Assembly (NCBI GenBank): GCA_019635875.1
Contig: JAHBYP010000001.1
Coordinates: 496,001 to 560,000, forward strand
Length of the DNA stretch: 64,000 nucleotides
Reading direction: 5' to 3'
Source: Alphaproteobacteria bacterium
Lineage (GTDB): Bacteria; Pseudomonadota; Alphaproteobacteria; Reyranellales; Reyranellaceae
Positions 8,596-17,528 of this stretch are shown in pieces; the first letter of the stretch is position 1, and every line of letters starts with the position of its first letter. The notes beneath the pieces were generated by a model. That model searched no databases and was not told the origin of the DNA. It was given only the letters and a program-made list of their open reading frames with translations. A program made the position numbers and the translations under genes.

Positions 8596-9147
8596 GTGAC
8601 CCCGCGTATCCCGCCGCTCAGCGCGCCATACCCGGCAGAAATCCAGGCTGCGTTCGACCGCATCATGCCGCCCAGGATCGATCCGCTGGTGCTGTTCCGC
8701 ACGCTCGCCTCGGTGCCGCGCATCTGGGAGAAGTTCCGTGCCGGTTCGCTGCTCGACAAGGGGCCGCTCGACCTGCGCCAGCGCGAGATCGTCATTGATC
8801 GCGTCTGCGCGCGCTGCGGCTGCGCCTACGAATGGGGTGTGCACGTCAGCTTCTTCGCCCAGCGCGTCGAGCTCGGCGAGGCGCAGATCGAGGCGCTCGC
8901 CACCGACAGCGCCGATGCCCCGATATGGAGCGAGGAAGAGCGGCTGCTGATTCGCGCCGTCGACGCGCTGCACGACACGATCGACCTTCCCGACGCGCTG
9001 TGGGACGCGCTGGCGGCCAGGTTAAGCCACGAGCAGATCCTCGAGGTGATCGCGCTCTGCGGCTTCTATCGCACCGTCGCCTATTACTGCCGCGCGTTGC
9101 GCCTGCCGACGGAAGCGTATGGCGCAGCGCTGCCCCGCGCGGCGTGA
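8596..9147 (+). CDS. Carboxymuconolactone decarboxylase/AhpD-like family protein
   Basis: A 183-residue all-helical protein of the CMD family. The stretch LRQREIVIDRVCARCGCAYEWGVHVSFF carries the AhpD-like arrangement of acidic residue, CxxC-like cysteines and a histidine, suggesting a thiol peroxidase-like or decarboxylase activity; substrate unknown. GTG at 8596, five bases after GGAGG, is preferred over the ATG at 8584, which sits inside the palindromic operator. The gene is divergent from the HxlR regulator and probably derepressed by its ligand. The downstream gene on the same strand is a pirin, also linked to redox and quinone stress in other bacteria, but no co-transcription signal is visible. 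Confidence 0.88.
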   Translation: MTPRIPPLSAPYPAEIQAAFDRIMPPRIDPLVLFRTLASVPRIWEKFRAGSLLDKGPLDLRQREIVIDRVCARCGCAYEWGVHVSFFAQRVELGEAQIEALATDSADAPIWSEEERLLIRAVDALHDTIDLPDALWDALAARLSHEQILEVIALCGFYRTVAYYCRALRLPTEAYGAALPRAA

Positions 9148-9240
9148 GGGGCAAGCGTTACGGGTTGGAAACTTGACGCGTGGCGTGGCAGGGCCATTTG
9201 TGGGGCCAACAGAGCATCAACCCCACAAGGGGAGGGACAG

Positions 9241-9951
9241 ATGATCGAGCTACGCCCGTTCAAGAACCTCGGCAAATCGGACCATGGCTGGCTGAAGGCC
9301 AATTTTCACTTCAGCTTCGCCGGCTACCAGAATCGCAACCGCATGCACTGGGGCGCGCTGCGCGTGTGGAACAACGACCGCATCGCCGCCGGCACCGGCT
9401 TCGACCCGCATCCGCATCGCGACATGGAGATCGTGACCTACGTCATGAAGGGCGCGATCACCCACCAGGACAGCGTCGGCAACCAGGGTCGCACCGAGGC
9501 CGGCCAGATCCAGGTGATGAGCGCCGGCACCGGCATCACGCACGCGGAGTACAACCGCGAGCCCGAGGAGACCGAGCTGTTCCAGATCTGGCTGCTGCCC
9601 AACAAGCAGGGCGTGAAGCCGCGCTGGGAGACGCGCGATTTCCCCGCCGGCGCGCGTGATGGCAAGCTGGTGCCGCTGGCCTCGGGCTTCGTCAGCCACG
9701 AGGGCCAGGGCGCGATCCCGCTCTACGCCGACGGCGCGCTCTACGCCGCGACGATCAAGAGCGGCGACAAGGTCAGCCACACGCTCGACGGAAGGCCGGC
9801 CTATCTCGTGCCGGCGAAGGGCGCGGTGAAGGTCAACGGCGTCGCGGTCAACGCGCGCGACGGCTTGGCGATCGAGGACGTCGAGGCGATCACGATCGAG
9901 GCGACGGACGACGCCGAGATCGTCCTGGTCGAGACCGCGCCGCTGCACTGA
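9241..9951 (+). CDS. Pirin family protein (YhaK-like bicupin)
   Basis: A 236-residue bicupin. The metal-binding residues of pirins are all present: H57 and H59 in HPHRDME, H101 and E103 in GITHAEYN. Some bacterial pirins are quercetinases, others affect redox regulation; the substrate here is unknown. The start follows AAGGGGAGGGACAG immediately upstream. A strong terminator hairpin follows at 9974. The C-terminal cupin (from about residue 150) lacks the metal motif, as is usual for this family. Confidence 0.92.
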   Translation: MIELRPFKNLGKSDHGWLKANFHFSFAGYQNRNRMHWGALRVWNNDRIAAGTGFDPHPHRDMEIVTYVMKGAITHQDSVGNQGRTEAGQIQVMSAGTGITHAEYNREPEETELFQIWLLPNKQGVKPRWETRDFPAGARDGKLVPLASGFVSHEGQGAIPLYADGALYAATIKSGDKVSHTLDGRPAYLVPAKGAVKVNGVAVNARDGLAIEDVEAITIEATDDAEIVLVETAPLH

Positions 9952-9973
9952 TCGCAGTCGCAGGGCCGAAGCG

Positions 9974-10004
9974 ACGGGCCGCCCCAGGGCGGCCCGTTGT
10001 GTTT
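9974..10004 (+). terminator. Rho-independent terminator after the pirin gene
   Basis: Ten-base perfect arms (9974-9983 and 9988-9997) around a CCAG loop, followed by a T-rich tail (TGTGTTT). It lies 22 bases after the pirin stop. Confidence 0.8.
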
Positions 10005-10078
10005 CCGGCGCGCGGAACGCTGGGCTGGCGCCTCGGGCGCGAGGCCGTAGGATGCGCCCGACTCAATGGAGGGGCGCG

Positions 10079-10852
10079 ATGGCCTACAAGGGATTCGACC
10101 TGACGGGGAAGGTGGCGCTGGTCACCGGCGGCAACGGCGGCATCGGCTTCGGCATGGCCGACGCGATGGCCGAGGCCGGCGCCGACATCTGCATCTGGGG
10201 CACCAACAAGGCCAAGAACGACGCTGCCCTCGAGAAGCTCAAGCGCCATGGCAAGCGCGTGCACGCGCAGCTGGTCGATGTCGGCGACGAGAAGGCGGTC
10301 GAGGCGGGCTTCGCCGAGACCATCGAGACGCTGGGCCACGTCGACAATTGCGTCGCCAATGCCGGTGTCTCGGGCCGCGGGCAGGGCGCGATCCTGCAGA
10401 TGACGACCGACGAATGGCGCCGCGTGATGCGCGTCAACCTCGACGGCGTGTTCTTCACCTTCCGCACGGCGGCGAAGCACATGGCCGAGCGCGGCAAGGG
10501 CGGCTCGCTGGTGGCGATGTCGAGCACCGCGGCGATCGAGGGCGCGGCGCGCAGCAGCCACTACGGCGCCAGCAAGGGCGGCGTCTGCGCCTTCGTGCGC
10601 GCGCTGGCGGTCGAGCTGGCGCGCTACAATATCAGCGTCAACTCGGTCCTGCCGGGCTGGATCGAGACGGCGATGACCGCCAACGCGTTCAGCAACGAGA
10701 AGTTCGCCGGCAACGTCAAGCCGCGCATCCCGCAGCGTCGCTGGGGCGTGGAACAGGACTTCGGACCGATCGCCGTCTATCTCGCCTCCGACGCCGCGCG
10801 CTACACCACCGGTCGCGACTTCGTCATCGACGGTGGCTACACGCTGTTCTGA
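10079..10852 (+). CDS. SDR family NAD(P)-dependent oxidoreductase
   Basis: A 257-residue short-chain dehydrogenase. The cofactor motif TGGNGGIGFG is at residues 15-24; NAGVSG and the catalytic Ser (MSSTAAIEG) and YGASKGG (YxxxK) follow in order, and the C-terminus ends in FVIDGGYTLF. The ATG at 10079 with GGAGGGG just upstream is chosen over an in-frame ATG at 10052. The gene is followed by a NIPSNAP gene 29 bases downstream, probably in one transcript. The substrate cannot be named from sequence. Confidence 0.9.
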   Translation: MAYKGFDLTGKVALVTGGNGGIGFGMADAMAEAGADICIWGTNKAKNDAALEKLKRHGKRVHAQLVDVGDEKAVEAGFAETIETLGHVDNCVANAGVSGRGQGAILQMTTDEWRRVMRVNLDGVFFTFRTAAKHMAERGKGGSLVAMSSTAAIEGAARSSHYGASKGGVCAFVRALAVELARYNISVNSVLPGWIETAMTANAFSNEKFAGNVKPRIPQRRWGVEQDFGPIAVYLASDAARYTTGRDFVIDGGYTLF

Positions 10853-10881
10853 GTCACGAAGGCAATGGGAGGGAGGGCCCC

Positions 10882-11517
10882 ATGATCTACGAGATGCGCA
10901 CCTACACGATGCATGCCGGCCAGATGCCGGCCTACCTGAAGGCGGCCGAAACCATCGGCCGGCCGGCGCGCGGCGACAATTACGGCATGAACCACGGCTA
11001 CTGGACCAGCGAGTTCGGTCAGGTGAATCAGATCTGGCACCTGTGGTCCTATCCCAGCCTCGACGAGCGCGATCGTCTGCGGGCGGAGCTGCAGAAGAAT
11101 CCGAAGTGGACCGGCGAGTACGTGCCGGCGATCCGCGAGCTGATCATCCGTCAGGACCTGCAGATCTGGAACGCGGTGGTCGACTACAAGCAGCCCGCCG
11201 GCGAGGGCAACGTCTACGAGCTGCGCACCTATCGCACGCATCTCGGCCAGGCGCGGCCCTGGGCCAACCTGATGAAGGAGTATCTCCCGACGCGCGAGAA
11301 GTATTCGCCGATCCACGGGCTGTGGGTCGGCGAGTTCCCGCAGCCCAACGCGGTGTCCCACATGTGGGTCTACAAGGACCTCGCGGCCCGCACCGCCGCG
11401 CGCGCCGGTGCAACGAAGGATCCGAAATGGCAGGAGTTCCTCGGCAAGGGCGCGCCGATGCTGGCGGAGATGCAGTCGGTGCTGCTGCTGCCGACCAACT
11501 ATTCTAAGTCGAAGTGA
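10882..11517 (+). CDS. NIPSNAP family protein with two tandem domains
   Basis: A 211-residue protein with two ferredoxin-like NIPSNAP repeats: the first opens YEMRTYTMHAGQMPAYLK (about residues 3-100), the second YELRTYRTHLGQARPW (about 113-205). NIPSNAP proteins are found in aromatic and acyl-CoA degradation clusters, but their function is not settled. GGGAGGG lies just before the start. It probably shares a transcript with the SDR upstream. A perfect 10-base hairpin follows at 11538. Confidence 0.9.
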   Translation: MIYEMRTYTMHAGQMPAYLKAAETIGRPARGDNYGMNHGYWTSEFGQVNQIWHLWSYPSLDERDRLRAELQKNPKWTGEYVPAIRELIIRQDLQIWNAVVDYKQPAGEGNVYELRTYRTHLGQARPWANLMKEYLPTREKYSPIHGLWVGEFPQPNAVSHMWVYKDLAARTAARAGATKDPKWQEFLGKGAPMLAEMQSVLLLPTNYSKSK

Positions 11518-11537
11518 AGTATCTCCAATGTGGATCG

Positions 11538-11563
11538 GATCGGCGCTGACGGGAGCGCCGATC
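11538..11563 (+). terminator. Hairpin downstream of the NIPSNAP gene
   Basis: Arms GATCGGCGCT (11538-11547) and AGCGCCGATC (11554-11563) are perfect complements with a six-base loop, 20 bases after the NIPSNAP stop. No T-run follows, so this may be a weak terminator or an RNA 3' end stabiliser. A second smaller dyad (TCGGTCG/CGACCGA, 11588-11605) lies just upstream of the next gene. Confidence 0.45.
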
Positions 11564-11623
11564 GGGCCTACAGGGGAAGGGTCGTGATCGGTCGGAATCG
11601 ACCGACGGAGGGCCCGAGCACCG

Positions 11624-12412
11624 ATGTCTGCCTTCGCCCCGTCCACCTACGCAGGCGGCTTGATCCTCGCCACGAGGCGGCCGCCGGTGCTGACCATCGT
11701 CCTGAACTCGGCCGAGACCCGCAATGCCTTCAGCCGCGAAGGCGCCCAGGGTCTCACCGCCGCGCTGCGTGCGGCCGAGGCCGACCCCGAGATCCGCGCC
11801 GTGGTGATCACCGGCAGCGGCGGCAATTTCTGCTCCGGCGCCGATCTCTCCGATCTGGCGGCCGCCACCGACTACTATCCCTGGGCCGGCGAAGGCGGGC
11901 CGCTGCACAGGCGGCCGTCCAAGCCGACCATCGCCGCCATCGAGGGCTATGCCAGCGCCGAAGGCCTGGGCTTGGCCCTGCTGTGCGATGTCCGGGTCGT
12001 CGACGAAACCGCGACCTTCGGCGTCTTTGCCCGCCGCTTGGGCGTGACGGGCGATGGCACGGCAGCACGCCTGCCGGGTGTCGTCGGCATCAGCCAGGCG
12101 ATGGATATCCTGCTTACCGGCCGTGCGATCGGCTGCGACCGGGCCATGGCGATCGGTCTCGCGACCCGCAAGGTCGCCAACGGCATGACGCGCGCCGCGG
12201 CCGAGAAGATCGCGCAGGACATCGCGTCCTTTGCACCGATGTCGATCGCCGCCGACCGGCAGACCGCCTATGCCGCCGAGGATGGCGACGTCGCCGGCGC
12301 GCTCAGGCTCGAGGTCGAGACCTCGCAGGTCGTCTTCCATGAAGAGGGCCGGCCCGGCGTGACCGAGCTGGTGGGCGTCGCGCGGCCAGCCTCGGAGCTG
12401 CTCGCCGCGTAG
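11624..12412 (+). CDS. Enoyl-CoA hydratase/isomerase family protein
   Basis: A 262-residue crotonase-fold protein. The oxyanion-hole segments are visible as SAETRNAFSREGAQ and GGNFCSGADLSDL, with the second (IEGYASAEGLGLALLCDVRVV) near residue 110. The position where hydratases carry the first catalytic Glu reads SAEGLGLA, and the second region reads VTGDGTAARLPG with Asp-Gly, so the exact reaction (hydratase, isomerase or thioesterase-like) is unclear. GGAGGG lies upstream at about 11607. It may continue the SDR–NIPSNAP unit, but hairpins separate them. Confidence 0.88.
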   Translation: MSAFAPSTYAGGLILATRRPPVLTIVLNSAETRNAFSREGAQGLTAALRAAEADPEIRAVVITGSGGNFCSGADLSDLAAATDYYPWAGEGGPLHRRPSKPTIAAIEGYASAEGLGLALLCDVRVVDETATFGVFARRLGVTGDGTAARLPGVVGISQAMDILLTGRAIGCDRAMAIGLATRKVANGMTRAAAEKIAQDIASFAPMSIAADRQTAYAAEDGDVAGALRLEVETSQVVFHEEGRPGVTELVGVARPASELLAA

Positions 12413-12459
12413 GGCGGGGTGTCGTTCCAGCTATGTTCGGATCAGGCTGAAATCTGGCT

Positions 12460-12536
12460 TGGCGCGCCCAGGAAGATTCGAACTCCCAACCTTCTGATCC
12501 GTAGTCAGATGCTCTATCCAGTTGAGCTATGGGCGC
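12460..12536 (-). tRNA. tRNA-Arg(ACG)
   Basis: A complete 77-base tRNA read on the minus strand. The acceptor arms GCGCCCA (5' end at 12536) and TGGGCGC pair perfectly, the discriminator is G and CCA is encoded at 12462-12460. The anticodon loop is CTACGGA, so the anticodon is ACG (Arg, CGN box, read after deamination to inosine). The T arm has GTTCGAATC and the D arm AGCTCAACTGGATAGAGC. There is no integrase or duplicated 3' end nearby, so it does not mark an island here. Confidence 0.96.
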
Positions 12537-12877
12537 CTGCGGCCAAGCCGTACGGCCCGCGTCAGCGGGTCGAGGCGCGGTAGGTAGCCAAATCATCGAG
12601 CCGGCGCAAGCGAATCCGCCCATGCCGCGATCCATGTCGCGATGGCGTCTGATCCCGGCCATGTGGATCACTCGAAGAACCCCATATTGCATTACGGCAA
12701 CACATTGAAAACTCGGGCTTTTGTAAGGGCACTCCATGCTTGTCGAAAGGTGGGGGTTTCAGTAGCATCCGCGTACTGCTATTGGGGCTGGTGCCTTGGT
12801 GGCGCGTCGTTCGCTTGGCTGCGGACTGGCCGTCGGGTGCCCAATGATAACGGTTCGGACCAGGGTACGTGACACCG
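12537..12877. other. 341-base region without a recognised gene
   Basis: Between the tRNA and the lipoprotein gene. It should hold the tRNA promoter (minus strand) and the lipoprotein promoter (plus strand). The part 12661-12760 is visibly richer in A and T than the coding DNA around it. No open frame with a ribosome-binding site or family match, no convincing terminator and no repeat shared with the rest of the window was found. Confidence 0.5.
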
Positions 12878-13573
12878 ATGGCGAAATGGACCACGTGCGC
12901 CGTTTGTCTCTTCGCGGCGCTGGCCCTCGGGGCATGCAGCGATCTGTTCGGGGGGCCTGGAGCACCTGCGTCTTCCGGGACGGCAACCGGAGGTGCGACC
13001 GTCAATGCGCGGGTCCAGCAGCTGCGAGCCGACCAGAATGCTGTCGCATCGGGTGTTCAGGCCCAGGCCAATCAGCTTCAGGCCCTGCGTGGGTCCATCG
13101 GTGGCGAGGCGCGCGGCTACGATAGCGCCGTCACCGAGATTTCGTCGCGTCTGTCGACGGGGACGACGCCGGGCAATCCCGAGCTGGTCAGCCGCTGGAA
13201 TCAGGCCCAGTCGCATCTGGACAGGATCACAGGCGATATCGGTGGCCTGAACTCGCTCGCCTCTCAGGTCACGACCCAGGCGTCGGTAGCCGGTCATCTG
13301 CTCGACACCATTCGCTCGACCTACAATGTCGGAGGTGCGGTCGACGAGGACCACCGGCAGTTGCGCCAGATCGAGGCCGAAGCCAACCAAACCATGCAGG
13401 CAATCGACCGCCTGATTGGCGACCTCAACGGTGAGATTTCGCGGCAGAATGCCTTCCTCGCCGCAGAACGCGCCAACCTTGCCGGCCTGAGCTACGGCGT
13501 GAGCGCCGGACGCCTGCGCGGCGCCCCTGTCGCGACCGGCGGTCCGCGCCCCTATCCGGGTCGTCGCAACTGA
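12878..13573 (+). CDS. Predicted lipoprotein with a coiled-coil body, unknown function
   Basis: A 231-residue protein with a lipoprotein signal (hydrophobic CAVCLFAALALGACSD, lipobox LGAC, acylated Cys near residue 20). After a short Gly/Ser/Ala linker, residues about 40-200 are mostly helical with heptad-like Gln/Leu/Ala spacing (RVQQLRADQNAVASGVQAQA, RQIEAEANQTMQAIDRLIGD), which suggests coiled coils. The Arg/Pro tail is short. Lipoproteins of this kind often sit near OmpA/Pal genes, but none is here. Start at ATG 12878 rather than GTG 12869. I do not recognise a family. Confidence 0.75.
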   Translation: MAKWTTCAVCLFAALALGACSDLFGGPGAPASSGTATGGATVNARVQQLRADQNAVASGVQAQANQLQALRGSIGGEARGYDSAVTEISSRLSTGTTPGNPELVSRWNQAQSHLDRITGDIGGLNSLASQVTTQASVAGHLLDTIRSTYNVGGAVDEDHRQLRQIEAEANQTMQAIDRLIGDLNGEISRQNAFLAAERANLAGLSYGVSAGRLRGAPVATGGPRPYPGRRN

Positions 13574-13680
13574 GCATCCCTGGATCGGTGGTCCTCGCGC
13601 TCGCGGGATCGTGAGCGCGGCGCGCATCCATGGACGCCGCGAACGCATAGACTCCGGACACGTTGGTGCAGGAGGCGACC

Positions 13681-14109
13681 ATGCGCAGCGCTTTGGGGCT
13701 TCTGATCGGCGCTTGGCTGCTGCTCGCTGCGCCGGCGCTCGCCGCCGATCCACCGGACGAATCCGACCGCGCACAGATCCGCGATGTCATCGGCCGCCAG
13801 CTCGAGGCCTTCAGGCGCGACGACGGCGAGACGGCGTTTTCCTTCGCCGCCCCGGGCATCCGGAGCATCTTCGGCACGGTCGACAATTTCATGTCAATGG
13901 TGAGCAACGGTTACCAGCCGGTGCATCGCTGGCAGCGCTTCGCCTTCCGCGACATCCGCCTGGTCGAGGACTGGGTGATCCAGAAGGTCCATATCGATGC
14001 CCAGGACGGATCGTCGGTGACCGCCTTCTATGTCATGGAAAAGCAGCCTGACGGCACGTGGCGCATCGCCGGCTGCTCGCTCGGCGCGCCGGAAGAGCAC
14101 TCGACCTGA
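13681..14109 (+). CDS. Secreted DUF4864-family protein
   Basis: A 142-residue protein with a signal peptide (MRSALGLLIGAWLLLAAPALA, cleavage before ADPP). The mature part follows the DUF4864 pattern: RDVIGRQLEAFRRDDGETAFSFAAPGI, MVSNGYQPV, and a final YVMEKQPDGTWRIAGCSL, a small NTF2-like fold. Function is unknown. The start at 13681 is set by GGAGGCGACC immediately upstream. Upstream 107 bases and downstream 89 bases hold nothing else that can be recognised. Confidence 0.85.
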   Translation: MRSALGLLIGAWLLLAAPALAADPPDESDRAQIRDVIGRQLEAFRRDDGETAFSFAAPGIRSIFGTVDNFMSMVSNGYQPVHRWQRFAFRDIRLVEDWVIQKVHIDAQDGSSVTAFYVMEKQPDGTWRIAGCSLGAPEEHST

Positions 14110-14198
14110 GCCCACTCATCTGAGCGTCGCCGCATAGGCGCCGTGCAGCGGGGCGCATGGACGGCGTTGCCGCCTGCCCATACGGTGCGCCGCCTCCC

Positions 14199-15098
14199 AT
14201 GCCCGACCGCTCCGCCCATACCCGCGCGTTGGCCCTGCTCGCGCTCCTGACTCTCGTCTGGGGCACGAACTGGCCGCTCTTCGCCATTGCGCTGCGCGAC
14301 TTCTCGATCTGGGCCTTCCGCGTCATCGTCGTGATCATCGCCGGCGTGGCGCTGTTCGCCGTGGCGCGCCTGCGCGGCGAGCAATTGCGCGTGCCGCGCC
14401 ATCTGTGGGCGCCGCTGGCGCTGGCGTCGTTCTTCAACATCGCGGTCTGGAACATCCTCACCGCGGCGGCGGTGCGCTATATCCCCTCGGGACAGGCGGC
14501 GGTGCTGGCCTACACCATGCCGCTGTGGTTCGCTCTGGTCTCGCCGCTCTTCCTGCGCGAGCGCCTGGGCGGGCGCATCCTGGTCGCGCTCGCCTTCGGC
14601 GCGGCGTCGGTGGCGCTGCTGGCGGTGCCCAACCTGCGCGTCTACGCCGACGCACCGCTGGGCATCCTCTGCGGCGTCGGTGCCGGCCTGTGCTGGGCGC
14701 TGGGCACGCTGGTGCAGAAGCGCACTGACTGGTCCGGCATGGGCCTGTCGCTGACGGCGTGGCAGATCGCGCTGTCGCTGCCGCCGATCCTGGTGGCCTC
14801 GGCCTTCTTCGCCGACTGGGTGTGGAGCGTGCCGTCGTGGACCAGCCTGCTGACCACGATCTACATCGCGCTGATCCCGATGTGCGTCGGCACCGCCACG
14901 TGGTTCGCGATCGTCGGCCTGCTGCCGGCCAATGTCGCGGCGCTGTCCTCGATCATCGTGCCGATTGTCGCCATGGTGAGCGGTCGGCTGGTGCTCGACG
15001 AGCCGCTCGGCGCGACGCAGATCGGCGCGCTTGGCTGCAGCGTGATCGCGCTCGCGCTGGCACTCTTCAAGCCGGCCGAGGCGGTGCGCCGCGCATGA
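14199..15098 (+). CDS. EamA/DMT-family transporter, first of a tandem pair
   Basis: A ten-helix drug/metabolite transporter of about 299 residues with two EamA halves, the first opening LALLTLVWGTNWPLFA, the second LCWALGTLVQKRTDW. Motifs IPSGQAAVLAYTMPLW and LGATQIGALGCSVI are typical. Probably an inner-membrane exporter; substrate unknown. ATG at 14199 gives the usual N-terminus; ATG at 14157 is an alternative, and neither has a strong ribosome-binding site. The stop overlaps the start of the second transporter (ATGA), and the two proteins are close relatives. Confidence 0.88.
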   Translation: MPDRSAHTRALALLALLTLVWGTNWPLFAIALRDFSIWAFRVIVVIIAGVALFAVARLRGEQLRVPRHLWAPLALASFFNIAVWNILTAAAVRYIPSGQAAVLAYTMPLWFALVSPLFLRERLGGRILVALAFGAASVALLAVPNLRVYADAPLGILCGVGAGLCWALGTLVQKRTDWSGMGLSLTAWQIALSLPPILVASAFFADWVWSVPSWTSLLTTIYIALIPMCVGTATWFAIVGLLPANVAALSSIIVPIVAMVSGRLVLDEPLGATQIGALGCSVIALALALFKPAEAVRRA

Positions 15099-16009
15099 GC
15101 GCGCGCGAGCCCGCGGCGCCGACGCATCGCGCGGATGCCGCCACCGGCCTGGTGCTGCTGCTCGGCGTCCTATGGGGCTCGTCGTGGCCGATGTTCAACG
15201 TCGTGCTGCGCGAGCTCTCGGTGTGGACGTTCCGCGGCCTCGCCGTGCTGGGCGCGGGCCTGCTGTTGCTGGCGTTCGCACGGCTGCGCGGCATCGCACC
15301 GGGCGTGCCGCGCGCCAGCTGGCCAGCCCTGCTGGGCGCGTCGTTCGGCACCATCTCGGTCTGGTACGTCGCCGCGACGGCCAGCGTGCTGTTCATCCCC
15401 TCGGGCCAGGCCTCGATCCTCGGCTACACCATGCCGCTATGGGCGGCGCTGATCGCGGTGCTGGCGTTCGGCGAGCGGCCGACGCCGCGCCTGCTGCTGG
15501 CGCTGGCATTCGGCGCCGCCACCGTCGCGCTGCTGGCGGTTCCCAACCTGCGCGCGCTGGCCGACGCGCCCACCGGCATTGCCTGCGCGCTGATTGCCGC
15601 CATCGGCTGGGCGGCCGGTACGCTGATCCAGAAGCGGGCCGACTGGCGCGGCATTCATCCGCTCAGCCTGACCGCGTGGCAGATGATCGTGGGCTCCGTG
15701 CCGATCTTGTTCGGTGCCGCCATCTTCGCCGACTGGCAGCCCTTCATGCCGTCATGGCCGGTGCTGCTGGCGGCCATCCATCTCGCCATCGTGCCCACGG
15801 CGCTGGGCACTCTGGTGTGGTTCCGCATCGTGCATCTGCTGCCCGCCAACACGGCGGCGATCTCGACCATCATCGTGCCGGTGATCGCCATGGCCGGCGG
15901 CGCCTGGGCGCATGGCGAGCCGCTGGGCCCCTGGCAGCTGGGCGCGCTGGGCTGCTGCGTCGCGGCCCTGGCGCTGACCCTGCTGAAACCCTCCGCCAGG
16001 CGGGGTTAA
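15095..16009 (+). CDS. EamA/DMT-family transporter, second of a tandem pair
   Basis: A 304-residue ten-helix transporter clearly paralogous to the previous one (shared blocks IPSGQA, GYTMPLW, ALAFGAA..ALLAVPNLR, ADAP.GI, AGTL.QKR). It starts in an ATGA overlap, so the two are translated together. Since EamA proteins can work as dimers, a heteromeric exporter is possible. Substrate unknown. Confidence 0.9.
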   Translation: MSAREPAAPTHRADAATGLVLLLGVLWGSSWPMFNVVLRELSVWTFRGLAVLGAGLLLLAFARLRGIAPGVPRASWPALLGASFGTISVWYVAATASVLFIPSGQASILGYTMPLWAALIAVLAFGERPTPRLLLALAFGAATVALLAVPNLRALADAPTGIACALIAAIGWAAGTLIQKRADWRGIHPLSLTAWQMIVGSVPILFGAAIFADWQPFMPSWPVLLAAIHLAIVPTALGTLVWFRIVHLLPANTAAISTIIVPVIAMAGGAWAHGEPLGPWQLGALGCCVAALALTLLKPSARRG

Positions 16010-16079
16010 TCGCGTCTTGCCAGTTGCAAACGTCGCCCGGCCGGCGACACTCCCGTCATCAACTCGCCCGGAGGGACAT

Positions 16080-17510
16080 ATGACCGACCATCTGAAATTC
16101 TACATCGACGGAGCATGGGTCGATCCCGTGAAGCCGAACGCGATCGACGTGATCAATCCGGCGACCGAAGAGCCCTGCGCGCGCATCAGCCTTGGCAGCG
16201 AAGCCGATGTCGACAAGGCGGTGGCGGCGGCCAAGGCGGCCTTCCCCGCCTTCTCGCGCACGACCAAGGAAGAGCGCATCGCGCTGCTTGAGAAGATCCT
16301 CGAGGTCTACAAGACCCGCTACGACGACATCGCCAAGGCGATCTCGATGGAGATGGGCGCGCCGATCACGCTGGCCACCAAGGCGCAGGCCGCCACCGGC
16401 GTCGGCCATCTGATGCAGATGATCAAGACGCTGAAGGAGTTCGAGTTCGAAAGCGTCAAGGGCACGACGCTTATTGCGCATGAAGCCATCGGAGTCTGTG
16501 CCTTCATCACGCCGTGGAACTGGCCGATCAACCAGATCGTCTGCAAGGTCGGCCCGGCGCTCGCCGCCGGCTGCACCATGGTGCTCAAGCCCAGCGAGAT
16601 CGCGCCGCTCAACGCCATCATCTGGGCCGAGATCATGCACGCCGCCGGCGTGCCCAAGGGCGTGTTCAACCTGGTGAACGGCGACGGCCCGACCGTCGGC
16701 CAGGCGCTGTCGAAGCACCCCGACGTCGACATGGTCTCGTTCACCGGCTCGACCCGGGCGGGCGTGCTGGTCGCCAAGGCCGCGGCCGACACCGTCAAGC
16801 GCGTGCACCAGGAGCTCGGCGGCAAGTCGGCCAACATCATCCTGCCGGACGCCGACCTGAAGAAGGCGGTGACCTCGGGCGTGGTCAGCATGATGCGCAA
16901 CAGCGGACAGTCGTGCAACGCGCCGACCCGCATGTTCGTGCAGGCCAGGCAGCACGACGAGGCGGTCGCGGTGGCGAAGTCGGTGGCGGAGTCGCTGAAG
17001 GTCGGCGACCCCAAGGCCGAGGACACCACCTTGGGGCCGGTGGTCAGCGAGACGCAGTTCAACAAGATCCAGAAGCTGATCGAGGCCGGCATCGCCGAGG
17101 GCGCCACCGTCGCCACCGGCGGCCCGGGCCGTCCCGAGGGCTTCAACCGCGGCTACTACGTGCGGCCGACGATCTTCGGCAACGTCAAGAACAGCATGAC
17201 CATCGCGCGCGAGGAGATCTTCGGGCCGGTGCTGTCGATCCTGCCCTACGAGAGCGAGGAGCAGGCGATCAAGGACGCCAACGACACGGTCTACGGGCTG
17301 GCCGCCTATGTGCAGGGCAGCGATCCCAAGAAGGTGCGCGCGGTGGCCTCGCAGCTGCGCGCCGGCAACGTGCATCTCAACGGCACGCCGATGGACATGA
17401 CGGCGCCGTTCGGCGGCTACAAGCAGAGCGGCAACGGCCGCGAATACGCCGCCTGGGGTCTCGAGGAATTCCTCGAGGTCAAGGCGGTGATGGGCGTCCA
17501 GGCCGCCTGA
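16080..17510 (+). CDS. Aldehyde dehydrogenase family protein
   Basis: A 476-residue NAD(P)+-dependent aldehyde dehydrogenase. It carries the nucleotide-binding FTGSTRAG, the general base Glu in QELGGKSANII, the catalytic Cys in NSGQSCNAPTRM, and EEIFGPVLS, PFGGYKQSGNGRE near the C-terminus. The ATG at 16080 follows CGGAGGGACAT. It ends in a strong terminator (17529). The substrate cannot be told from sequence; members of this subgroup oxidise aliphatic or aromatic aldehydes. Confidence 0.93.
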   Translation: MTDHLKFYIDGAWVDPVKPNAIDVINPATEEPCARISLGSEADVDKAVAAAKAAFPAFSRTTKEERIALLEKILEVYKTRYDDIAKAISMEMGAPITLATKAQAATGVGHLMQMIKTLKEFEFESVKGTTLIAHEAIGVCAFITPWNWPINQIVCKVGPALAAGCTMVLKPSEIAPLNAIIWAEIMHAAGVPKGVFNLVNGDGPTVGQALSKHPDVDMVSFTGSTRAGVLVAKAAADTVKRVHQELGGKSANIILPDADLKKAVTSGVVSMMRNSGQSCNAPTRMFVQARQHDEAVAVAKSVAESLKVGDPKAEDTTLGPVVSETQFNKIQKLIEAGIAEGATVATGGPGRPEGFNRGYYVRPTIFGNVKNSMTIAREEIFGPVLSILPYESEEQAIKDANDTVYGLAAYVQGSDPKKVRAVASQLRAGNVHLNGTPMDMTAPFGGYKQSGNGREYAAWGLEEFLEVKAVMGVQAA

Positions 17511-17528
17511 CCTTCAGCCCGACAGGAT

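Noticed and set aside
12303..12737. Minus-strand frame across the tRNA gene
   Set aside because: It runs through the tRNA-Arg gene and codes no recognisable protein.
12460..12877. Integrative element using the tRNA-Arg as attachment site
   Set aside because: No integrase, no direct repeat of the tRNA 3' end and ordinary genes on both sides.
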